DNA of 64,000 nucleotides from Natronobeatus ordinarius (GCF_024362485.1 NZ_CP101456.1:310001-374000), one strand, 5' to 3'; counted from the stretch's first letter, positions 42,122-50,961 are shown. A program made the numbers and translations. Notes: generated by a model not told the origin, from the sequence alone.

Positions 42122-43876
42122 TCAGTTGTCGAACCGGGCCTGGACGAACGGCTGCACGTCGTCGATCTCCGAGAGCCGAGAGTCGGAGAGAAGGACGACC
42201 TCGGTGTCCTCGAGCGGCACCGAGAGGCTGATCTCCTTGGTCCGACCGTAGCGTCCCTTCGAGACGACGACGGCGTTGACGATGCCGAGCATGTCGAGTT
42301 CGCTGATGAGGTCGGTTACGCGACGCTGGGTGAGGACGTCGGCGTCGATCTCCTCACAGAGCCGTTTGTAGATGTTGTACACCTCACCCGTGTTGATGCT
42401 GTGAACGCCGTTTTTCTCGAGCAGGATGATCGAAAAGAGGACGAGCTTGCTCTGGGTGGGGAGCGTCCGGACGACCTCGACGACGCGGTCGAGTTCGATC
42501 TTGTCCTGGGCCTGGCGAACGTGTTCTTCGACGACCGTCTCCGACTGGGAACGTTCGGCCAGTTCGCCCGCGGTTCTGAGGAGGTCGAGCGCGCGCCGGG
42601 CGTCGCCGTGTTCCTGGGCCGCGAAGGCGGCACACAGCGGGATGACGTCCGGCGAGAGGGCCCCCTCCTCGAACGCCACTTCCGATCGGTGCTGGAGGAT
42701 GTCCCGTAGCTGGTTCGCGTCGTATGGCGGGAAGACGATCTCCTCCTCGCCGAGACTCGACTTGACGCGCGGGTCGAGAAAGTCCGTGAACTTGAGGTCG
42801 TTGCTGATGCCGATGATCGACACTCGCGAGTTCTGCAGCTCCGAGTTCATCCGCGAGAGGTTGTAGAGCGTGTCGTCACCCGACTTCTCGACGAGTTTGT
42901 CGATCTCGTCGAGCATGATCACGACCACGCGCTCTGAGTAGTCGACGGCCTCGAAGAAGACGCTGTAAACGCGATCGGTCGGCCAGCCGGTCATCGGCAC
43001 CTCCTCGAAGGAGTCTCGGTCGTCCTCGAGACGCTCGATCTGCGCGTCCACCTCGGCGACCGACGAGAACGGCGTCTCCGCGAGCGGGTTGGTATCCTCC
43101 GGCCTCGAGTCGACTGGCGACTCCTCACCGGCCACTCCCGCTGCTCGACCGTCCGATCCAGACCCCTTTGTTTCGACTGGAGAATCAGACGACTGCGATG
43201 GACTGTCATCGCCACGTGAAACAGTGGAAGTCGAACTCGAGGACGGTCCGTCACCGAACTCGAACGGGCTCGCGTCGTCGGCCGAGGTCGAAGGCTCGTC
43301 GGTGGCGCGATCTGCGTCGTCGTCGACGGACGTTTCGTACGCCTCGACCGCCTTGAGAAGCGATTCGAGCGAGGCGATTCGGTCGTCGATCACCCGTTCG
43401 TTCTCCTCGATGAACTTGTTCGCGAGCTGGGCGAGCACGCGGTACTGCGTGTCGGTTACCTCGCAGTTGATGTACTCGACGTCACACGGAACCCGGTACT
43501 TCGTGGAGGTGGTCTCGAGTTCCTTGCTGACGAACTTCGCGCTCGCCGTCTTTCCCGTTCCGGTCTTCCCGTAGATGAGGATGTTCGACGGCGTCTCCCC
43601 GCGGAGTGCGGCGACCAGAATCGTCGCCATCTTGTTGATCTGGTCGTTTCGGTGGGGGAGTTCGTGTGGGGTGTAGGACGGACGGAGCACTTCCTTGTTT
43701 TCGAAGATCGGCTCGCCGCTCAGCAGGTCGTCGAACAACCCCTGGTTGGAGTTCTCCTCGAACAGCCCCTGGCTCGAGTCGTCGTCAGCCTCCTCGGCAC
43801 CTGTGGCGAATCCGTGGGGAGAATCGAGGTCGATCTCTCGACTCGAACCCGCCCGCTGTGAGTTTTCGTCAGACAT
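42122..43876 (-). CDS. orc1: Orc1/Cdc6 replication initiator
   Basis: A 584-residue initiator. Walker A YGKTGTGKT (103-110), Walker B MLDEIDK (321-327), sensor 1 IGISNDLKF, and a C-terminal winged helix (INTGEVYNIYKRLCEEIDADVLTQRRVTDLISELDMLGIV). It binds origin recognition boxes and loads MCM. Typical family length is about 400; here an acidic Ser-rich insertion of roughly 85 residues (180-265) splits the AAA+ domain and contains an ORB-like sequence in its DNA. ATG at 43876, 13 bp from an ORB, suggesting autoregulation. Divergent from the oapABC genes across the origin. Confidence 0.9.
   Translation of the reverse strand: MSDENSQRAGSSREIDLDSPHGFATGAEEADDDSSQGLFEENSNQGLFDDLLSGEPIFENKEVLRPSYTPHELPHRNDQINKMATILVAALRGETPSNILIYGKTGTGKTASAKFVSKELETTSTKYRVPCDVEYINCEVTDTQYRVLAQLANKFIEENERVIDDRIASLESLLKAVEAYETSVDDDADRATDEPSTSADDASPFEFGDGPSSSSTSTVSRGDDSPSQSSDSPVETKGSGSDGRAAGVAGEESPVDSRPEDTNPLAETPFSSVAEVDAQIERLEDDRDSFEEVPMTGWPTDRVYSVFFEAVDYSERVVVIMLDEIDKLVEKSGDDTLYNLSRMNSELQNSRVSIIGISNDLKFTDFLDPRVKSSLGEEEIVFPPYDANQLRDILQHRSEVAFEEGALSPDVIPLCAAFAAQEHGDARRALDLLRTAGELAERSQSETVVEEHVRQAQDKIELDRVVEVVRTLPTQSKLVLFSIILLEKNGVHSINTGEVYNIYKRLCEEIDADVLTQRRVTDLISELDMLGIVNAVVVSKGRYGRTKEISLSVPLEDTEVVLLSDSRLSEIDDVQPFVQARFDN
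43163..43184 (-). other. ORB-like motif inside orc1 coding sequence
   Basis: CCCCTTTGTTTCGACTGGAGAA on the plus strand matches the origin boxes flanking oriC at most positions. In orc1 it encodes SPVETKGS (about 232-239) within the disordered insertion, where codon constraint is weak. Confidence 0.5.
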
Positions 43877-43888
43877 CCGTCGTACACG

Positions 43889-43910
43889 CACCCCTTCGTT
43901 TCCCGTGGAA
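43889..43910 (-). other. Origin recognition box, orc1-proximal
   Basis: CACCCCTTCGTTTCC then CGTGGAA: the box core with its G-string (as CCCC) on the plus strand. It lies 13 bp upstream of the orc1 ATG. Confidence 0.6.
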
Positions 43911-44740
43911 TACCGACTCGAGAGGTCGATTTCGGCCTCTTTCAGTCTCGTTACGGTCAGTATATGTCTCCGTCGACAGTTCCCGAGTCCAGTTGATGCA
44001 AGCGAAGCAGAGGAACACATCGGTATTAAATTCTTCCCTTCAGTGATCACAGATGGTCAGCATACTCGAGTGAGCCGTGGGTTTCCACGCTGCAGTCAGT
44101 CGATTAGCAGTAATCAGCTCGAATGGGAAGTGGCAAAATATGGGGGTGTGGAAGTGCGAGACATGCCAGTTTCAACTCGAGAATCGATCGTCTCACTCGA
44201 GGTGAACGGAGGCCCTCGAATCGACAACAACCCGATAAGAGACGGCGGGCAATTTCCGGTCGACTGGGCGGGTTCCGACCACCGTGGAACGACTCGGGCA
44301 CCGAGCACTCGAGTGGCCGGTGTCACTGAACGTCAGAAAACGTGACCGGTGTGAAGACTGGGAGAAGTCGATGGAGACGGTGAGTAGGAGAGAAGATTGG
44401 AAGGGTGTAGAATGAGTTGTGAGATTACGTACTGTGGTTTGCGCGTACGCGGTAATCCGGTAGAGTTGAGACAGCAGGTAGAGTTAACCGGTAGGTTTCC
44501 AGTATTTAGAGAGTTGGCAGTCACGCTGTGAACAACCAGTCGTCCAGTAGAACTCGCTTCAGATGCCATTGAGAGACATTGGCGGGACACGGAGCCGAAA
44601 GGGAGACGTGGATAGGCTCATCGAACACAGTCTCGATGTGTTCGAAGTGGCTGGCGGAAGTCGAAAGGAGGTTACAGCTGAAGGAGGTCGGCTGGTGGTT
44701 GGCGTACGTTCGTCGTTGGTGTACGCCCGTCGCCTCGAGT

Positions 44741-44902
44741 GGTGCGTTCGTGACGAGTGGTGCGTTCGTGACGAGTGGTGCGTTCGTGACGAGTGGTGCG
44801 TTCGTGACGAGTGGTGCGTTCGTGACGAGTGGTGCGTTCGTGACGAGTGGTGCGTTCGTGACGAGTGGTGCGTTCGTGACGAGTGGTGCGTTCGTGACGA
44901 GT
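44741..44902 (+). repeat. 18-bp tandem repeat, nine identical copies
   Basis: The unit GGTGCGTTCGTGACGAGT is repeated nine times without a mismatch, ending in a partial unit. It lies between orc1 and the inverted ORBs. The 18-bp period keeps frame on both strands, so it creates long spurious ORFs. Confidence 0.9.
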
Positions 44903-45076
44903 GGTGGTGAGTGAGTAAGCCGTGGTGAGTGAACGATCGGCTCACGTGTCGAAGCTCATTCCGCATGATGATTGCTTCCGCGATAGCAATATTCGTGATG
45001 GCTATACTTACGGCAGTGACGCGACGGTGACGCGGTAGTGATGCCCACGACATGAGTTATCACTAGACGCTCCACG

Positions 45077-45103
45077 CCCCCCACCCCTTCGTTTCTACTG
45101 GAA
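45077..45103 (-). other. Origin recognition box, left of the AT-rich segment
   Basis: A C-string CCCCCCACCCC is followed by TTCGTTTCTACTGGAA. It points (minus strand) toward orc1 and is inverted relative to the box at 45395. Confidence 0.75.
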
Positions 45104-45104
45104 C

Positions 45105-45394
45105 CTCCCGAGAGAGGGACCGGGTGGGGGATGGATTCTAGGACGGGAAGATTCAAGTAGATAGGGTAGAAACAGTATCCGCAGTCCTAGCAGAAAAACC
45201 AATTTCCTAGAAGATTCGATTTTAGTTACTAGGCTTTACTAGAAATATCGCTTTTTAAGCTCTGAGTTACTAGAACAGTCGTAACCACTGAATTCTCTGC
45301 TTCTGCGGCTTCTCGTCGCTCCTCGAGTCGAAACTGAGCCCTCAAGGCGTCGTGAACGCCCCAACTTCGCCACGATCACCCGGACACCGTTCTC
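45105..45394. other. Candidate duplex-unwinding element
   Basis: The 290 bp between the inverted ORBs are AT-rich over 45135-45285, with runs such as TTTTAGTTACTAGG and CGCTTTTTAAGC, and hold six CTAG sites. This is where melting should begin. Confidence 0.6.
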
Positions 45395-45424
45395 GGTTTC
45401 CAGTCGAAATGGAGGGGTGGGGGT
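45395..45424 (+). other. Origin recognition box, right of the AT-rich segment
   Basis: GGTTTCCAGTCGAAATGG followed by AGGGGTGGGGG: the plus-strand orientation of the box with its G-string pointing rightward, inverted relative to 45077-45103. Confidence 0.75.
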
Positions 45425-45791
45425 CTACGCGAGATACCTAGTAGCATATTAACTCCACATACTCAACCACCCTGATACACTACCACATCACTATGCGTAC
45501 CGGTTCCACTGTGCCTCCGTTTCGTTTGGACGGTTTTTCGTTTCGTTTGCAGCCGGTGTCGGTCAACTTCGACACCCCGTCCGACGTAGCGATCTCGTTT
45601 CTTGGATGCATTAACGTTCGATATTCGTTCACGATGATCGTACAGTTCGCTCGAGTGACTGCTTCTCGTTTCTATCCCTCCGACCGATAATTCCGTACTA
45701 TTGGTTATTAAACACGTCTGACGTAGGCTTAAGTGAATCGAGCGCAGTACTACGCTCATACAGCACCCCGTGGTGCCGGAGGACCCCAAGG

Positions 45792-46430
45792 ATGGGACTG
45801 TTTACAGGACTCAAAGATAGCATTTCCCGCGTTACGGATCGCCTGTTCTCGGATCAGGAACCGAAGCGGATCGGAATCTACGGGCCGCCCAACGCAGGGA
45901 AGACGACGTTAGCGAATCGTATCGCTCGAGACTGGACCGGCGATGCGATCGGGAAGGAAAGTCACATCGCACACGAGACGCGCCGGGCCCGACGAAAGGA
46001 AAACGTCGAGATCGAACGGAACGGCAAGTCGGTCACGATCGACATCGTCGACACGCCGGGTGTGACAACGAAAGTCGACTACGAGGAGTTCACCGACGAG
46101 ATGGAAAAAGACGACGCCATCCGTCGGTCACGTGAGGCGACCGAAGGGGTCGCCGAAGCGATGCACTGGCTTCGTGAAGACGTCGACGGCGTCATCTACG
46201 TTCTCGACAGTGCCGAAGACCCCATCACGCAGGTTAACACGATGTTGATCGGGATCATCGAATCCCGCGACCTCCCGGTACTCATCTTCGCGAACAAGAT
46301 CGACTTACCGGAGTCGAGCGTCAAACGGATCGAGGACGCCTTCCCCCAGCACAAGACTGTCCCGCTCTCTGCCAAGGAGGGGGACAACATGGACGAAGTG
46401 TACGACAACATCGCGGAGTACTTCGGGTGA
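45792..46430 (+). CDS. oapA: Era-like small GTPase OapA/ArvA
   Basis: A 212-residue GTPase: G1 GPPNAGKTT (31-39), G3 DTPG (87-90), G4 NKID (168-171), G5 SAK. It is the origin-associated GTPase found beside oriC1 in haloarchaea; the same family (ArvA) has been reported to drive extracellular vesicle formation in Haloferax. It heads oapA-oapB-oapC with 1 bp or less between genes. A GGAGG lies 11-15 bp before the ATG after a small hairpin (GCACC-CCGT-GGTGC), so this mRNA is led, unlike many here. Confidence 0.85.
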   Translation: MGLFTGLKDSISRVTDRLFSDQEPKRIGIYGPPNAGKTTLANRIARDWTGDAIGKESHIAHETRRARRKENVEIERNGKSVTIDIVDTPGVTTKVDYEEFTDEMEKDDAIRRSREATEGVAEAMHWLREDVDGVIYVLDSAEDPITQVNTMLIGIIESRDLPVLIFANKIDLPESSVKRIEDAFPQHKTVPLSAKEGDNMDEVYDNIAEYFG

Positions 46431-46431
46431 T

Positions 46432-46827
46432 ATGATGCCGGAAGCCACAGGGAAGGACGACGGTGACGGGATCCAGATCGACCTCATCAGCGGCCAGCGG
46501 ATGGACGAACTGGCCACGATGGAGAAGATCCGAATGATTCTCGACGGGGTTCACGAAGGGAAGATCGTTATCCTCGAGGAGGGGCTCACTCCCGACGAGG
46601 AGAGTAAACTCATCGAGGTGACGATGAGCGAGATCAGCCCCGACGAGTTCAACGGCATCGAAATCGAGACCTATCCGAAGTCCGGTTCGGGTGACTCGTC
46701 GCTACTCGGACGGCTGATGGGGAGTGACGACTCGAGTGCCAAACTGACCGTGATCGGGCCGGCCAACCGAATCGAGACGCTCCACAAGGACGAGACGCTC
46801 ATCAGCGCGTTCGTGTCTAGAAACTGA
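46432..46827 (+). CDS. oapB: OapB/ArvB family protein (DUF2073)
   Basis: A 131-residue protein: GIQIDLISGQRMDELATMEKIRMILDGVHEGKIVILEEGLTPDEESKLIEVTMSEI, LTVIGPANRIETLHKDETLISAFVS. This is DUF2073, always next to the Era-like GTPase in haloarchaea. It follows oapA by one base and its stop overlaps the oapC ATG. Likely works with the GTPase; molecular role unknown. Confidence 0.8.
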   Translation: MMPEATGKDDGDGIQIDLISGQRMDELATMEKIRMILDGVHEGKIVILEEGLTPDEESKLIEVTMSEISPDEFNGIEIETYPKSGSGDSSLLGRLMGSDDSSAKLTVIGPANRIETLHKDETLISAFVSRN

Positions 46828-47747
46828 TGCCCCACCAGTGTACGACCTGCGGTCGGACGTTCGCAGATGGCTCGAAGGAGATGCTCTCGGGCTGTCCAGA
46901 CTGTGGTGGCAACAAGTTCCAGTTCGTGCCCAGTGACGGGGAAACGGGTGACACCGCCTCCGGGGACGGATCGACCGACGACAGCCGCTCCCGAGAGTCG
47001 GACGGCGTTCCCGACTGGGTGTCGAGTGCAACCACTGGCGCGCCCGATCCCGACTCGAGTGCCCGTTCGGATGACCTCTCGTGGCCCCCGGCCGAGACCG
47101 CCACCGAGTCGGCACCGTTCGACGGGTTTTCGGAGTGGCCGGACAGCGCTCGCCGACCCGAAGACCGTTCCTCGAGCGACGCCGACCAGTCGACGGCGCC
47201 CCAGCCACGGACCGACGCGGCGGAGGTCGCCGACGACGGCACCGAGGACACGGCGCAGGCGGACGCCCGTAGTTCGGTCGTTGCTCCAGACGAACTGCCG
47301 GCTGCACCGGAACGCGCACACGAGCCACCGGAACGCGAACGCGGTTCAGCGACGAGTGAACGCGGTTCAGCGACGAGTGAACGCGGTTCAGCGACGAGTG
47401 AACGCGGTTCAGCGACGAGTGAACGCGGTTCAGCGACGAGTGAACGCGGTTCAGCGACGAGTGAACGCGGTTCAGCGACGAGTGAACGCGGTTCAGCGAC
47501 GAACGAACACGAGCACGAGCCACCGGAACACGGACGCGTCATCAGCGAACCCTCCGGTGACCGACCGTCGCTCGAGGAACTTCGTGAGGAACTCAACGAG
47601 CAGTTCGAGAGCATCAAAATCGTCCGTCCCGGGGAGTACGAACTCAATCTGATGGAGCTCTACAATCGCGAAGAACACATCGTCTCCTTGCAAGAGGACG
47701 GTCGGTACGTCATCGAAGTCCCAGATTCCTGGCGCGACGGTGAGTGA
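46827..47747 (+). CDS. oapC: OapC/ArvC zinc-ribbon protein with tandem-repeat linker
   Basis: A 306-residue protein. The N-terminal zinc ribbon HQCTTCGRTFADG...LSGCPDCGGNKF (C5, C8, C28, C31 region) is followed by a long Ser/Asp/Pro-rich linker with eight RGSATSE heptads and a C-terminal domain (LEELREELNEQFESIKIVRPGEYELNLMELYNREEHIVSLQEDGRYVIEVPDSW). Third gene of the oap/arv operon. The heptads come from a 21-bp minisatellite and probably vary in number between strains. Confidence 0.8.
   Translation: MPHQCTTCGRTFADGSKEMLSGCPDCGGNKFQFVPSDGETGDTASGDGSTDDSRSRESDGVPDWVSSATTGAPDPDSSARSDDLSWPPAETATESAPFDGFSEWPDSARRPEDRSSSDADQSTAPQPRTDAAEVADDGTEDTAQADARSSVVAPDELPAAPERAHEPPERERGSATSERGSATSERGSATSERGSATSERGSATSERGSATSERGSATSERGSATNEHEHEPPEHGRVISEPSGDRPSLEELREELNEQFESIKIVRPGEYELNLMELYNREEHIVSLQEDGRYVIEVPDSWRDGE
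47340..47507 (+). repeat. 21-bp in-frame minisatellite in oapC
   Basis: Eight copies of a 21-bp unit beginning CGCGGTTCAGCGACGAG, seven identical and the last with a changed end. It encodes the RGSATSE heptad; copy-number change would not shift the frame. Confidence 0.9.
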
Positions 47748-47965
47748 CGGTCACTCCGGGTTCAGCACTCGAGTAGTAGCTCTCTCTGCAAAGAACCCTG
47801 TTATTTCCCCTCCAGAACTCCCTCGTTAGTCCCTGACACACCGATCTGTCCTCGATCCTCTTCCACCTGAAATGGTGGTCGCTGGTTCTGGAACGTGGCG
47901 GTGCATCACGGGCGAGCGATCGGGAGAAGGATGGATTTAAGCGATCCGGCCGATAGCTCTCGAGT

Positions 47966-48055
47966 ATGAGCACTGCAACCAAGGTCGTCCTCGCAACGCT
48001 CGGTGCGTCGGCGCTGCTGGCGATTCTGGCGATCGTTCAGAACCTCTTCGTCTGA
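47966..48055 (+). CDS. 29-residue single-helix membrane microprotein
   Basis: A 29-codon ORF, mostly one hydrophobic helix (VVLATLGASALLAILAIV) ending QNLFV. A TTTAAG box centred 28 bp upstream gives a leaderless start, and its TGA overlaps the next ATG (TGATG), coupling the genes. Context supports expression. Function unknown. Confidence 0.6.
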   Translation: MSTATKVVLATLGASALLAILAIVQNLFV

Positions 48056-48837
48056 TGTTCGAGTCCCGGGAGATTTCGGGCCCGGTCGAGGCCGTCCGTG
48101 CCGAGTACACCCCCGACGTCCTCGTCTTCGACTGCACGCGGGACTTCGAGACGCTCCCGCCGGCGGAAGCCGAGGACCTCGGACTCGTCGTCGACGCGCT
48201 CGAACCGGCGAGTTACCCGGCGTCGTGGCTCCCATCGGATGCCCCGACGCTCCTCCAGCGGTACGCGAGCGGTGACTTCACCATCGGAATGCCGGGTGAC
48301 GGCAGCGTCGTCTGGACGCGTCAGACCGACCCGCCTGTCCTGTTAGTAAAACCTCGGATCCAGGGATCGCCCGAGTCGTTCATCGACTTCCTCCTCGCGG
48401 AGGCGCTCGTCGAGGTCGGCCTCGAGATCCCGGAACACTTCCTCGGCTTCTTCGAGGAGGGATACCGCGAGCTCGACGCAGCGGTGGCGCTCGATCCCAA
48501 CGGTACGTACCAGATCGCCGCCGCGCTGTACGACGGCTGGACGGGGCTGTCGACTCGTGAGGCGTTTACGACGTGGCACGACGACCACCCCGAACTCGCC
48601 GACGCGTGGCAGGACGCGGGGGCGCGACTCGAAGATCGCGTCTCGGGCCTCCCTGGAGCTGTCGCGCGCGGCGAGACGGATTTCGCCGACGCCACCGAAC
48701 TCGCCTGTGCGGCGATCAAACACGCCATCGAACTCCCGGCCCCGTTCGCGGCGCTCGAGACCGACGCCTACCGCGATCACGGACCCGAGTACGCGATCAA
48801 GTGGGCGGAGAAAACGTTCGAGGCGCTCGCCGAGTGA
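48055..48837 (+). CDS. Haloarchaeal hypothetical protein
   Basis: A 260-residue acidic protein, mostly helical in its second half (AIKHAIELPAPFAALETDAYRDHGPEYAIKWAEKTFEALAE) and with a strand-rich first half (VLVFDCTRDFETLPPAEAEDLGLVVDAL). No motif is recognised. It is coupled to the membrane microprotein and may need it for membrane association. Confidence 0.6.
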   Translation: MFESREISGPVEAVRAEYTPDVLVFDCTRDFETLPPAEAEDLGLVVDALEPASYPASWLPSDAPTLLQRYASGDFTIGMPGDGSVVWTRQTDPPVLLVKPRIQGSPESFIDFLLAEALVEVGLEIPEHFLGFFEEGYRELDAAVALDPNGTYQIAAALYDGWTGLSTREAFTTWHDDHPELADAWQDAGARLEDRVSGLPGAVARGETDFADATELACAAIKHAIELPAPFAALETDAYRDHGPEYAIKWAEKTFEALAE

Positions 48838-48867
48838 GTCGGTGAACGCTGTCGACACTGAATCGAG

Positions 48868-49911
48868 TCACCAGCTCCCGGGACGTCGGCTGCCGGCGAA
48901 CGCCACAGCGCTCGCGACGGTCACGAGTCCGAGTTGTGCGCCGTCGCCGAGTGACCAGCCTGGGAGGGCACTCGAACCGGACGTCGTGAGCGGGAGGGAC
49001 GTGCTCGTGAGCGGAGTTGGCGAACTGAGCAGCAACTCGTCGACCGCGAGTCGGACGTGTCCGAGCCACGGGACGCGAAGCATACCTTTTCCGGTGACCC
49101 ACGCTGGCTTTACGACGTCCGTCCTGGCACCGCCGACCGCCTGGTCGTAGCCGCTGTTCGCGTCACCTTTCGTGATGAAGCCGTCGTGGTTGGCCGGACA
49201 GGTTGCGAGCTGTCCGCAGCTGGCTCCACCGACGTAGTCGGGGTTGGCCTTCGTCTCGACCCAGTTTTCACCTTCCTCGACCCAGAAGTGGACGCGGTGG
49301 ATGACCGGCGTCTGGAACTCGCTGCCGTCGGGTTTGAAGATAACGACGTCGCCGGGTTTGCCGAACTTCTCGTGGCTGCCACCGGCGCCGTTGTCGTAGG
49401 TGACGATGCCGGTTCCGTCGATGGGGTCGTCGCCGACGTACCGATCGTCGTCGACGACGAAGATCAGGTCACCGCGCTGCATGTTCGGCTCCATACTGCC
49501 GCTCTCGACGGCGACCAGCGGCGGCCAGGCGCCGCTGAGGCCGAACAGCACCAATCCCACGAAGGCGACGATCGCGACGCTGGTCAGCACGTCACGGATC
49601 GCGACGATTCGGCCGTCGTCGGTCTTCAGGAACCAGCGGAGGACGCCGTCGTCCTCGATCGTCACGGCGTCAGCGTTCCTGCGAGAGCCGGTGTTTCTGG
49701 GCGGCTGTGAGTTTCCGGATGACCGTGAGTTGCCGGACGAGCGTGACCGTCGGGACGATGGGACTCGGCCGTCGGTATTTTCCGTTCGGTCGTCGGTATT
49801 TCCCGTTCGACGTGGTGTGTCAGCAGTTCCCGGTTCGGTCCCCTTCTGAGAAGTAGGATCGTTGCTGTCGCCGGACTCGTCGGAGGGGCCATCGGGGCCG
49901 GGACCGCTCAT
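48868..49911 (-). CDS. sec11: Signal peptidase I (S26), paralogue 1
   Basis: A 347-residue membrane protease removing signal peptides from Sec substrates. Disordered repetitive N-terminus (SRSSGNSRSSGNS) to about 80; helix VAIVAFVGLVLFGLSGAW; catalytic Ser in VAVESGSMEPNMQRGD, His in VIHRVHFWVEE, and TKGDAN with the Asp. C-terminal helix. ATG 49911 is preferred to a TTG nine codons upstream because a TTGATTGT box lies at the leaderless distance. Tandem with a second paralogue at 50086. Confidence 0.85.
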   Translation of the reverse strand: MSGPGPDGPSDESGDSNDPTSQKGTEPGTADTPRRTGNTDDRTENTDGRVPSSRRSRSSGNSRSSGNSQPPRNTGSRRNADAVTIEDDGVLRWFLKTDDGRIVAIRDVLTSVAIVAFVGLVLFGLSGAWPPLVAVESGSMEPNMQRGDLIFVVDDDRYVGDDPIDGTGIVTYDNGAGGSHEKFGKPGDVVIFKPDGSEFQTPVIHRVHFWVEEGENWVETKANPDYVGGASCGQLATCPANHDGFITKGDANSGYDQAVGGARTDVVKPAWVTGKGMLRVPWLGHVRLAVDELLLSSPTPLTSTSLPLTTSGSSALPGWSLGDGAQLGLVTVASAVAFAGSRRPGSW

Positions 49912-50017
49912 CGACACTCGGTTTGCCGGCGCCGACAATCAACCTTCTGTTCCTGCTGGTAGTCGCGTCGCGAACCTGTGATGTACAGCGAAGCGATGGC
50001 GCGCACGGCCCGAAAAC

Positions 50018-50101
50018 GATGCTCGTTGATCACCACACGTCGTACGATGCTCGTTGATCACCACACGTCGTACGATGCTCGTTGATCACCACACGTCGTA
50101 C
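50018..50101 (-). repeat. Three 28-bp direct repeats at the end of signal peptidase 2
   Basis: Three identical 28-bp units (50018-50045, 50046-50073, 50074-50101). The rightmost contains the stop and last codons (YDVW) of the upstream-facing signal peptidase; the other two lie downstream of it. They look like a duplicated gene end. Confidence 0.9.
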
Positions 50102-50961
50102 CGCTGACCGACACCGATAGCGACCGCCCCACCGACGAACCCGAGCGACACGCCGACCGGACCACTGACGGTGAGGATCGACTCGAACGCCAGACGGATG
50201 TATCCCAGATAGGGGATGCGAATCATCGCTTTTCCAGTAACCCACTCGGGTTTGACGACATCGGTTTCGGCGTAGCTGCCGACGACCTGATCGTAGGCGT
50301 TGTTCGCATCTCCTCTGGTGACGAAGCCGTCGTGTTCGGCGGGACAGGTTGCGACCTCCTCACAGCTGGCGCCGTTGACGAACGCCGGATCGGCCTGGTC
50401 GTCGACCCAGTTGTCACCTTCCTCGACCCAGTAGTAGGCTCGATGGATAATCGGCGTCTGGAACTCGTCGCCGTTTGGCTGAAAGATGATGACGTCGCCA
50501 GGCTCGCCGAACTTCTCGTGGCCGCCACCGGCACCGTTCTCGTAGGTGACGATGCCGGTTCCGTCGATGGGATCGTCGCCGACGAACCGATTCTCGTCGA
50601 CGACGAAGACTAGGTCACCACGCTGCATGTTCGGCTCCATACTGCCGCTCTCGACGGCGACCATCGGCGGCCAGACGCCGCTGAGGCCGAACAGTACCAG
50701 CCCCACGAAGGCGACGATCGCGACGCCGGTCAGCACGTCACGGATCGCGACGATCCGGCCGTCGTCGGTCTTCAGAAACCAGCGAACGACGCCGTCGTCC
50801 TCGATCGTCACGGAATCGTCCGCCGTCGCCGTGGCGTCCTCTCCAGCCGTTCCGGACCGGGACGACTGTTCGCGTCGATCACGATCGCCGTCGGCTCGCC
50901 GGTTGCGACCGCTGCCGTCATCGGGCTCGTCTGTGGAATCTCGAGGACCGGGGCCGCTCAT
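50086..50961 (-). CDS. Signal peptidase I (S26), paralogue 2
   Basis: A 291-residue protease, nearly identical in its core to paralogue 1: same VTIEDDGVVRWFLKTDDGRIVAIRDVLTG start of the membrane part, ESGSMEPNMQRGDLVFVVDE, IIHRAYYWVEEGDNW, TRGDANNAYDQVVG. N-terminal tail and C-terminal helix differ. The pair is a tandem duplication. TTGATTGT lies 25-30 bp before the ATG in both copies. Confidence 0.85.
   Translation of the reverse strand: MSGPGPRDSTDEPDDGSGRNRRADGDRDRREQSSRSGTAGEDATATADDSVTIEDDGVVRWFLKTDDGRIVAIRDVLTGVAIVAFVGLVLFGLSGVWPPMVAVESGSMEPNMQRGDLVFVVDENRFVGDDPIDGTGIVTYENGAGGGHEKFGEPGDVIIFQPNGDEFQTPIIHRAYYWVEEGDNWVDDQADPAFVNGASCEEVATCPAEHDGFVTRGDANNAYDQVVGSYAETDVVKPEWVTGKAMIRIPYLGYIRLAFESILTVSGPVGVSLGFVGGAVAIGVGQRYDVW

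Larger units (their letters stand above)
43877..45791. other. Chromosomal replication origin (oriC1-type) region
   Basis: About 1.9 kb without a convincing gene between orc1 and oapA. It contains an origin recognition box in the orc1 promoter, an inverted pair of boxes (45077-45103 and 45395-45424) around an AT-rich, CTAG-rich segment, and an 18-bp tandem array. An Orc1 gene beside inverted ORBs flanking an AT-rich duplex-unwinding element is the established layout of haloarchaeal oriC1. Some short ORFs inside (including one over the tandem array) are not supported. Confidence 0.85.

Noticed and set aside
44563-44910. Short ORFs across the 18-bp array (CVRDEW or HHSSRT repeats)
   Set aside because: The array is open in several frames because its period is a multiple of three; no promoter or domain supports translation.
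45493-45789. Small ORFs upstream of oapA on both strands
   Set aside because: No conserved feature, promoter or codon pattern; the region is better explained as origin flank and oapA leader.
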